From: Gigaspora margarita
Taxonomy: Eukaryota; Glomeromycota; Glomeromycetes; Diversisporales; Gigasporaceae
DNA: 64,000 bases
Reading direction: 5' to 3'
NCBI GenBank assembly: GCA_009809945.1
Contig: WTPW01000611.1
Location: 42,806-106,805, forward strand
The position numbers and the translations under genes are program-made. The notes below the pieces were generated by a model. The model was given only the letters and a program-made list of their open reading frames with translations. It was not told where the DNA came from and ran no database searches. Below are positions 55,859 to 64,000 of the stretch, piece by piece; positions within the stretch are counted from its first letter, which is position 1; every line of letters begins with the position of its first letter.

Positions 55859-57803
55859 ATGATTTTGGGAGAAATTTACCATAGATATCGCAAGACTGAG
55901 CCTTTATCAATTCATATCATAAGAATTATTACTATGTTTTTTTTCTTAATCTGCATAATAATCTATACTATTAATTTGACTTTCAACATCGTAAACGATC
56001 AACCTGTCATTAATTATTCTTACATTAGAGAAAATATACCGGTGCCAGGTAAAAAGAACATACAGTATGTTTAAATTTTTAATAAATCATATATTTGAAA
56101 TTATTATAAATTACTTTTGTTTTAAAAATTAATTCAGATGTCCAATTCTTTTCTGAAAATATATTTATGATGAAATGCAATTTTGTTGGTAAGATAATAT
56201 ATGCAATAACTTCATAAATTTTAAATCAACTCAAAAGATTAAAAATTATGAGAGAATGCTTCATAAGAATCTTATATTCGTAAATCTTTTAACATTAAAA
56301 ATATTTAAAGGTCCCCAAAAAGTTATGGATCAAAATAATGGCATGTTTGATCTCTTTAATGATCAGCGTGATCAGGAATGCAACTCATATCTCACAAATC
56401 CATCAGAAAAAGATGGGTCTTATTATATCGGATATTTTTCAATTCCGTTTGAAAATAATTATAAATTGATCCTTAATCCATCAGATAACACAACATATGG
56501 AAAACGTGACGAACTAGGGATTAATTTTTTTGTAGAATTTATGGATCAAAATGCTAGATCAAGTTCTTTCCTTAAGGTTTCCGATTCGGGTATGCTTATA
56601 AACACTAATTCTTTATTAACTATAAACACTAACGCTAAATATTTATACGCAGAAAATGGTTATTTAAAAAAAAATATTTCTTCAATATTTTTACAATCAA
56701 TTACACAATCAAATACTTATGAGGTTCTTACAGGAGATGTAGGCATTTTTGATCAGATATAAAACCTTTTCTTTACTCTATTTATATGATATTAAAAATT
56801 CATTTATTAAAAGAGTGTTAGCCTTTATTTGGGTCGAAGTATCAGGAAAATTATTATCCCAAATTGGAAGGCCATAATGGGATTTCAACCAGATTATGAT
56901 ATAAAACCTTACCTAACATCAAGAAAAGGTAATTTCATTTAAGAATTGACCTTAATTTTGTAAATCATTCATTTTCAGACTATCACTTCGCTGACCATAT
57001 CACTATTGGTGAATATGTTATTTAGCCGCATCACGCATGCAATATAGTTCGCCATACATTACAATCCAGCCAGATTTTGACATAACTACAATAGAAATAG
57101 AACAAAGGTAATCTTGATAAACAGTTTCTTAAATTTGATTTAATTTCTGTCTCTATTAACCTTAAAACAACTTTAAAGAACACATACAGTATGTATTTTT
57201 GAACTGTTAATTTATATGCAAATAAATTAATTCATAATTACATTTAGGTTTTGAATTCTCTTGGTTTACTTGGCGGTGCATGGTCACTTGCTGCTGTTGT
57301 TTACAAATTACTTTTTGGTACGTTTTTACTCTTAATTGAATGTGTTTATAAATAAAATTAGAAAATTTTCACTATTGATGAAAATCGAACCAGATTCGAT
57401 TTCTATCCAATAGATAAAACTTTTATAGATGTTAAATTGTTAAAAGGCATTTCGACTTCATAAAAAATATGGGTTTGTCTAAAATTTATCTTAAATTAAC
57501 TACGATTTTAAATATTATCTTTTGCTTTTTAAAAATATAGGTGATGACACAATTCAGCCTTTTGGATTAGTTCAAAAATATGGCTACTTTTATAAGAAAA
57601 CTCAAAAGAAGTTAACTAAAGTTTTATCCACATTCCCTTTAGTACAAATTCCTGATTCATCCAATAATATTGATGATAAAAATCGAGCTGAACAATTAGA
57701 TAAAAAAATTGACAATTTAGAATTATTTTTAAGAGATTATGTAGTTGAAGTGCAGCAATTAGATAAGGTTTATAATAATATTGAAAATGTTAAGGATAAA
57801 TAA
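55859..57803 (+). CDS. two-membrane-segment protein, paralogue B
   Basis: Eight exons on the plus strand give 402 aa: 55859-56048, 56138-56188, 56311-56738, 56814-56928, 57026-57107, 57179-57188, 57248-57317, 57541-57803. All are GT-AG and stay in one frame. The layout matches paralogue A: MILGEIYHRYRKTE, a first helix (about 20-43), an external region, a second helix (293-315, VLNSLGLLGGAWSLAAVVYK), then PFGLVQKYG and a coiled-coil-like tail (KKIDNLELFLRDYVVEVQQL). Exons of 115, 10 and 70 nt have the same length in both genes. Exon 3 (428 nt) is uninterrupted where A has an intron. The end of exon 3 (donor GTAGGC) is the least certain junction. The acceptor TTATTTAG/CCGCATC for exon 5 is required, because an upstream AG would bring in a stop. 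Function unknown. Confidence 0.8.
57179..57188 (+). other. 10-nt microexon of paralogue B
   Basis: The exon AACACATACA lies between CTTTAAAG and GTATGT. It completes AGA and adds T-H-T, giving EQRTHT before VLNSLGL. Length, phase and position equal the microexon of paralogue A. Confidence 0.8.
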
Positions 57804-58437
57804 ATATTACAATTACCGAACATACTTTGCTGTTTTGTTTATGTTTATTATATACGGAATAAAGTTATTTTTAACTATATCTTACATAAAATCAACAAAT
57901 TATACTGTTTAATTATTTGTTTGACTATATTTTAAAAAAGAAAGAATAAAGTTGAATATTTTATAAATATATTGTATAGTTAGAAATTTTATTATTACTT
58001 AGTTGCTATATTGCTTTTTTTAAAAAATTTTATATAAACTTAATAGTAAAATTTTATATTCATTTTATAAAAAATGGTATTAAATAAAATAATTTTAATT
58101 GATGGTCACGAATAAATAAGAATGGCAATAGGGAAGATTTTATAACTGATAATAAAATATGGTAATACAAAAATCACCTTTTCCATATAAATATACGTGA
58201 TTTTAAATTTAAATTGTTTGTAACTTTTGATAAATTGAACCAATTTTATCGATCTTACTACCATTAAAATCACAAAAATTAGCTCTACAACTTTTACTAG
58301 AAGCTTATAAGAACTTTGCCTTAATAAAAAATAACTTTATATTGTATAAAAGGGTTATTTTTGTATTATTATATATTTATATATGTCGATATAAGAATTT
58401 ATTATTAGTATTCTCATTTATTCACGGATTATTTATT
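57804..58437. other. 3' flank of paralogue B, no gene
   Basis: An AATAAA motif (57849) follows the stop by about 45 nt, a plausible polyadenylation signal. 58225-58310 carries the recurring module CTTACTACCATTAAAATCAC then AAAAATTAGCTCTACAACTT. Confidence 0.5.
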
Positions 58438-58631
58438 GTCGCGGCTGAAGCTGGAAATCAGATAAGCTGATTTAAAAAAATAAGTCCTACCAAAATCCAC
58501 TTATACTCTTTTATTATTAAAACTAACCCTAAACCCTAACCTAACCCTAAAAAAAACCCCTAACATAAGACCCTAAAATTTTTTAAAAATTTCATATTAA
58601 AATAATTAAAATTTCCAGCATCAGCCACGAC
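58438..58631. mobile_element. 194-bp MITE carrying telomere-like repeats, 7-bp target duplication
   Basis: GTCGCGGCTGAAGCTGGAAA and TTTCCAGCATCAGCCACGAC are inverted ends. ATTTATT flanks both sides (58431-58437, 58632-58638). The interior at about 58523-58575 is TAACCCTAAACCCTAACCTA followed by further CCCTAA-type units. Confidence 0.8.
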
Positions 58632-58638
58632 ATTTATT

Positions 58639-59685
58639 AATTTTTTTTTTGTAATTAAAATTGGGTTTGCTCATATCTTTATTATAATTTGCTAGAGATA
58701 TTTTTAGAACCTTTTCAAGATAAACTAATACATTAATACTATATTAATATAGTTGCAACTTGTGCATTAGTTTTATCTAATACTTGGGATTATCCCTATA
58801 GTTGCTCAGTATTAACTATACTAATTAATTTAATTACAAACTATATTACAAGAGTAAAGCTCAAACTAGTTTACCTGCAATCTAAATCTACTAGTATAGT
58901 TAAAACTTATCTAGATTTGTAAATTAAGTATGAAGTTATTAAATGAATTTTTTAGTATTCAGAATATAGTCCAAACATTAGTTTTTTAAGGGCTAGACCC
59001 AGAGTTGAACAAGAGTTGTTGTTATATAGTATTGGTTAAAAAGATTATATAAATAGCTATATAATATAACCCCACAATAGTCACATTCGTATTTGTCACC
59101 ATCTTACTATAGTCACTTTAATTCTTTTATCTAACATATAAACTATATATAAATTCTTGATTGCTTTGGTCACAATCTCACAATAGGCACATAGAATGTC
59201 TAATTTTAGCATATGATTATTGTAGGTTATACTGTATATAGCTTATACAAAGTATTATAAAAAAAATTGTTGCTATTATTATTTTTTTAGCTTTTTAACA
59301 GTTTTATTATTTACTTAAATACAAAACTAACTTTACTATAAAACTAACTCTAGTAAATATTCTTTAAAATTGCAAGCCCAATATTATTTAGCCACTATTA
59401 AGTGTGAAAAAATACTAAAGTGAATAGACAAAGTTAACGAGCAATTTGAAGCCCGGCAAGAAGTTCCTTAGTTGAAAAGTTAAATAAAGTTAATGAAAAT
59501 TTAGAAGCAAACATTAAATTAAAAGATTATAAAGATAAACGAACAACTGAAGAATATCAAACAAAAATAGCACCTATTCAGATAAAACGCAATGAATTAT
59601 ATGATTTAAGCATGTAGTATATATAGTCTTAAATTAATACCCATGGGTAAGTTGTTAATGGAGTACTCTAGACATTAATAAAACA
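58639..59685. other. no gene recognised
   Basis: 59395-59620 reads, with interruptions, as a charged stretch (VNENLEANIKLKDYKDKRTT, then EEYQTKIAPIQIKRNELYDL), possibly a decayed coiled-coil exon. There is no start or splice frame to support a gene. The rest is AT-rich. Confidence 0.4.
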
Positions 59686-59886
59686 TATAATTCAGGTTTT
59701 TACAAACCTGAATCAAATCAAACATTAGGCCAGGTTTGAGTTTAATTTGATTTCAAATCAAATCTGATCTCAAACTAGCATTAAAAAAAATATTTGAGTT
59801 TGATTTGAAGAAAACTTTTTAGTTAAATTTGAGTTTGGTTTGGGTTTGAGTTTGAAGTTTGCAAACTAGTTTGAGCTTGAATACTG

Positions 59887-60365
59887 TATATTGCTGAAAA
59901 TAAGCTACCTCTGAAAATAAACTACTCCCTCTTTTTTGGTCAATAAATGCAAAAATGTCTTTGACCTGAAAATAAGCTAACCATGATTGATAAAAGACAC
60001 TATATAGTAAAGTTCAAATTTTACTAAACAAATCAATTAAAGTTGCTTAAGTGAGCTTATTTAGGAGATAAAAATATATATATTTGAAATTTACAATAAA
60101 ATTGAAGAACTTTTTATTAATTGGATTTTAATATTTACTTTCAACAAAATGATTAAAAAAAAAAAAATTTTATTAACAAAATATATTTGTTGAATTAAAA
60201 GTAAAAAATAAAAAATGCTCATATTTGATGAAATTTTTAGAATAGGTGTAGTTTAGTCTCCCAAATAAGCTTACTTAAGTGCCAATAATAATAGATTTAC
60301 ATAGTAGAATTTAGACTTTACTATATAATTACTATTGGTAATTGACCAAAAATCGATTTTATCTG
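59887..60365. mobile_element. AAAATAAGCTACC-family element (copy a)
   Basis: It starts CTGTATATTGCTGAAAATAA, has GTTGCTTAAGTGAGCTTATT and the inverse AATAAGCTTACTTAAGTGCC, and ends near the next element. It is similar to 34791-35290. Confidence 0.65.
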
Positions 60366-60370
60366 AAAAT

Positions 60371-60730
60371 ACTGTATATTGCCAAAAATAAGCTACCTCC
60401 GAAAATAAGCTACCCGCCTGATTTTTTTCAAAAATCTTAAAAAAGCCATTAGCAGTTGTTATATATAAAAATCTAAATTTTACTAAGCAAACCTCAAAAG
60501 TGTCATTAAGTAAACTTGTTCAGCTTATTATGATACATATACAGTAAAAATTTGGTATCATTTGGACAAGTTTTTATTAGTACGTTTTTCAATTTTTCCA
60601 AAAAACTCAATGTTTCGAAAATAAGCTACCCCATGTTTTTCGTGTAATTTTTTGGCCAAAAAAGGTAGCTTATTTTCGGACACATATGAAAAGTAACTCT
60701 GGATTTTTTATAGCTTATTTTCAGAAACAT
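60371..60730. mobile_element. AAAATAAGCTACC-family element (copy b)
   Basis: The ends are CTGTATATTGCCAAAAATAA and TTATTTTCAGAAACATACCA. Within it, GAAAATAAGCTACCCC and GGTAGCTTATTTTCGG form an inner inverted pair. It is the same subtype as 20294-20606. Confidence 0.7.
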
Positions 60731-60746
60731 ACCATAATATAAATGC

Positions 60747-62095
60747 TGTATATTGTCAAAAATAAGCTATTTCTAAAAATAAACTACTCCTTTTATTGGC
60801 AAAAAACTTATAACATCTTTAACTCAAATTAAGCTACTTCACGATTGATAAAAGTTGCTATATAGCAAAGTTCAAACTTTATAAGCAAATTGAATAAAGT
60901 TGCTTAAGTAAACTTATTTACGAGATCAAAATATACATTTTTTGCAATTTACAATAAAATTGAAAAACTTTTTATTAATTGGTTTTTAATTTTTACATTC
61001 AATGAAAAATTAAAATTTTATTAACAAAATATATTTGATGAAGTTAAAATTAAAAGTCAAATAATAAAAAGTACTTTTATTTTGATAAAACTTTTAGTAT
61101 ATATGTAGTTTAGTCTTCCAAATAAGTCTACAGTGGCCTACCATAATATTGTGGACACTTTTAAAAAATTTATATAAAGCTAAATTTATAAGATATTAAG
61201 CTAAAGATAAAAATATAAATTTATTAAATCTATATCTTTCAAATAAAAAAAAATCAAAAAATTCTATGCTGTACTTTTTAAAATAATTAAAAATTTTAAT
61301 TTATTGCAATGTTACACAATCACAAAAATTATAATATTAAAAAAATAATTAAAATAATATGTATATAGTAAAAGTAAAATTTTTATTAAGTTAATTAAAT
61401 TTCAAAATTAAGTAAAAATTATTCAGCATAACAAATTATATATAATTCCAAATTTTTATAAAATTTTAAAAAATATTAAGCTAGTTATTACTTTTAAATC
61501 TTAGAATTAAAATTACTAAATTAAAATTAAAAATTACTAAATATAGAAATTTTATTACTATATATAGCAATTTAGTAAATAAATTTTTAAAAATTATAAA
61601 ACTTTCAAAATATATACAATTTGTTATGCTAAATACTTTTATTTAAAAAAAATTGCTAGTTTACTTTATAAAATATCAAGTTTATATATTACTATATTTA
61701 GTAATTTGTGCTACTATAAGAATATATTAAAAATTAGCAAATCGCAAAAATAAAAAAATCTAAAATTTACTAAAATCTGATTATTTTAAAAAGTATTGTA
61801 TAGAATTTTATAAACTTTTTTTTATTTAAAAGATATAGATTTAATGCATTTATATTTTTATTTTTAGCTTAATATCTTATATATTTAGCTCTATATAAGG
61901 TTTTAAAAAGTGTCCACAATATTATAGTAGGCCACTGTACTTAAGTATAATAATTGATTTATATAGTAAAATTTAGACTTCACTATGTAACAACTATTGG
62001 TGACTAACTGAAAATTGATTATATCTAAAAATAAGCAATTCTGGATTTTTTGTATCCAAAATCATCCAAAAAAGTAGCTTATTTATGGTATATTT
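60747..62095. mobile_element. AAAATAAGCTACC-family element (copy c), interrupted
   Basis: The left end CTGTATATTGTCAAAAATAA and right end AGCTTATTTATGGTATAT bracket a family body split at CCAAATAAGTC/TA/CTTAAGT by the 61131-61937 MITE. Rejoining the halves gives AATAAGTCTACTTAAGT, as expected for the family. Confidence 0.7.
61131..61937. mobile_element. 807-bp Tigger/pogo-like MITE, CAGTGGCCTAC ends, TA target
   Basis: CAGTGGCCTACCATAATATT and AATATTATAGTAGGCCACTG are inverted ends, extending with few mismatches for over 100 bp (including GTGGACACTTTT). TA flanks both sides. CAGTGGNC tips with TA targets fit the pogo/Tigger branch of Tc1/mariner. No transposase frame is visible. Confidence 0.8.
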
Positions 62096-62684
62096 TTATA
62101 TTTTAAACAAGTTTTACTTAAATACAAAGTTAGAATTAAGAAACTTGTCTAAAATTTAAAAATATATTTATATTATTTGAACTTAAACTAGTTTGCAAAC
62201 TTCAAATCAAACTTAAATCAAACTTTGTATAAAATTTGGGTTTGTTTTGAATTTTTTATTTGAGTTTGGTTTGATTTCAAACTTTTATAAAATTTATAGT
62301 TTGAGTTTGGTTTGATTTGAGTTTGTTTAAACTATATCAGAAAATTTTTTAAACAGATATTGATTAATATATAACAGTTAATTGTTTTATATTGATTAAA
62401 AAATAATGTTATATATCGATTAATTGGTTAAGAGTAGAGTGTATATCAATTATTTTCAATATAGTAAAATTGTCATATTATGTAGTACAACATTCAAAAA
62501 CTTGCTACTATAGTTAAATAAAAATGCACTTTGTTATATTATAAAAAAATTATATTTACGGTATTTTTAATGTCCAAATTTTTATTTTGAAGCAAAAAAT
62601 TTAATTCATGATTCACCTATAGATAATAAAAATCATATATGTAATATATAGTAAAAAGTGGGGATAAGAAAGATAAGTTTATTA

Positions 62685-63071
62685 GTAAATATTGGAATCT
62701 GGCTATTCCTCCTTCTAAAATTTTTTTTCTGTCAAGTAAACCTTTAATGTGCATCTAATAAATGTTGTAGAGCTAATTTTTCTGATTTCAATAGTTGTAA
62801 AATCATTAAATTTAACCCAATATAGCATGAGATATAAGCATTTTAATCTTCGCAACTATATATTTTTTCTTTGTTTATTTAAAGGAAAAAACATATAGTC
62901 GTGAAGTTTAAAATGCTCATTTTTCATAATACACTTGGTCAATTTTAATGATTTTACTACCATTAAAATTAGAAAAATTAGCTCTATAATATTTATTAGA
63001 TGCAAATTAATTTAATTGACAAAAAAAAAACTTTTAGAAGGAGGAACAGCCAGTTTCCTATATTTAGTAAA
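62685..63071. mobile_element. 390-bp foldback element containing the CCATTAAAAT module
   Basis: TATTGGAATCTGGCTATTCC then TCCTTCTAAAA on the left mirrors TTTTAGAAGGAGGAACAGCC then AGTTTCCTATAT on the right. The inner arms carry TAGAGCTAATTTTTCTGATT and its inverse. 62341-62684 before it is AT-rich spacer with no gene. Confidence 0.75.
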
Positions 63072-63129
63072 TTAATATAGTAATTTGACCAAAATTTATT
63101 ATGTAGATCCTCATAATGTGCTTTTAACT

Positions 63130-63612
63130 CTTTCCGACGATCACCTGGACCAAATTTTTAACGGAAGAAAAACAAAAAGTTCTTTGTTGGAGCGTTGCCA
63201 GATACTTAAAGTACTGTAGGATAACACAAGTATACGGTTTTTAGAAAGGTCAACTGTAGCTGCAGGGACTCCTCTCTTATATTCGATACGCAAGCCAGAA
63301 GCATCAGTTGTACAAGATAACTAGCAGTTGGTGCCCTTGGTACAAGAAATTCTGGTGGTGACACAAGGCAGTCTCCATCGATGAAGTATCTTGTGGTAAA
63401 ACAATGGGGAACAACAAAGAAATGAGTTTTCTGACCACACACTCCTGTAAATTTCGTACAAGTGATTCCTCTTTTTTCACTTTTCTCACTTTCCTGCCGT
63501 CTTCCCAAAATTTTTGACAAAAAGTGGCGATTTGGTTTACCCCCATCAGAAGATCGGCATTGTTTACGTTTTCAAACTCGGACGGACCCAGTAGGATGCG
63601 ACCACGTGACAT
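63130..63612 (-). CDS. unrecognised coding stretch, possibly mobile-element derived
   Basis: On the minus strand an ATG at 63612 opens a 102-codon frame: MSRGRILLGPSEFENVNNAD, LLMGVNQIATFCQKFWEDGR, then charged residues (KVRKVKKEESLVRNLQECVV), ending with stop near 63304. Base composition is far more balanced than around it, and a stop lies upstream of the ATG. A degraded relative at 30840-31145 shares the ENVNNADLLMGVN segment, so the sequence is repeated in the genome. A second minus frame (63206-63520) overlaps it in another phase; an intron or frameshift near 63300 could connect them. I do not recognise a family. Confidence 0.45.
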
Positions 63613-64000
63613 GTTTGTTTACGGATACGGTACCGGTGCAACTTTTTATGACGCCGCTACATTCGGATCGAGCTACTCTTTATGATGGTGCTACGTTCGA
63701 TAGTCAAGGGATATCCGAGGTTGGATGTCTGGTCGGAAGTCGATATAAATTAAGGCGAAGCTTTAAAATAGAGATATACAATAGTCGCATTTGTCATATA
63801 ATTTTTATTAACCTGGCACGGGTTATAATAGTCTACTCTTTTTCTTTCTTTTTGTTTTGTTTTGTTTTTTTGTTAGACTAGCCTTCGTGTTAGACCATGT
63901 GGTTTTTTTTCTTTTTTGTTTTCCTTCCATTCTTCGTTATATTTGTTTTTCTTTTATTTTTTCTATTTCTCATTTTGTCCTTATAAAATTCCTTGTTCGT
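63613..64000. other. upstream flank at the window edge
   Basis: 63613-63800 has balanced composition and no stop-free frame I can support. The plus frame at 63462-63881 is the shadow of the minus-strand stretch. 63830-64000 is T-rich. Confidence 0.35.

Larger units (their letters stand above)
59690..62340. mobile_element. composite element with TTTGAGTTTGG ends and four nested inserts
   Basis: The ends (59690-59880 and 62170-62340) consist of permuted TTTGAGTTTGGTTTGA motifs. GTTTGCAAACTAGTTTGAG on the left is inverted on the right (AAACTAGTTTGCAAAC). Three AAAATAAGC-family elements lie side by side inside (59887-60365, 60371-60730, 60747-62095), and the last is split by a TA-flanked MITE at 61131-61937. 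No coding region. Confidence 0.65.

Noticed and set aside
56929..57025. Paralogue B as a pseudogene (apparent in-frame stop TTATTTAG at about 57021)
   Set aside because: The stop lies in an intron if the acceptor TTATTTAG/CCGCATC is used; that choice restores the frame through to the conserved second helix.

Overview
The window is strongly AT-rich eukaryotic DNA from a repeat-laden genome. Genes have several short introns with GTAAGT/GTATGT-type donors and TACTAAC-like branch sites. There is one assembly gap (31815-32728) and a few scattered Ns. Secreted or membrane-anchored Kelch proteins, lineage-specific membrane-protein families, LINE remnants and very many small foldback elements together suggest an early-diverging fungus, most likely an arbuscular mycorrhizal fungus (Glomeromycotina). 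This assignment is an inference from gene style, because no rRNA or other marker gene is present.

Layout. Positions 1-43500 are almost entirely nested mobile-element debris: foldback elements and MITEs with recognisable target duplications (TA, TTAA, TAA, 8 bp and 9 bp classes), poly(A)-tailed retroposons with 15-16 bp duplications, a 5'-truncated LINE, tandem arrays and decayed coding fragments. Positions 43500-58000 form a gene island. Positions 58000-63100 return to nested elements, and 63130-63612 carries a minus-strand coding stretch that has a degraded relative at about 30840-31145.

Gene island. Four genes could be assembled exon by exon. (1) A 196-aa secreted protein on the minus strand with a hydrophobic C-terminus (45947-46781). 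(2) A 433-aa type I membrane Kelch/beta-propeller protein on the plus strand, whose first intron is best explained as GC-AG (48047-49670). (3) and (4) Two divergently transcribed paralogues encoding two-membrane-segment proteins (minus 50933-53280, 392 aa; plus 55859-57803, 402 aa). The paralogues share exon lengths of 115, 70 and 10 nt. The 10-nt microexon is predicted in both and is needed to keep the frame.

Most striking non-gene structures: a tandem array in which most units carry a branch-point-like TACTAA(C), a pyrimidine tract and, in several units, a 3' splice-site-like end (17060-18290, related units at 8875-9135); a 1.37-kb near-complete palindrome bounded by TTAA; a foldback array whose third and fourth palindromes each carry a TA-flanked element near the apex; and a small element carrying telomere-like CCCTAA runs.
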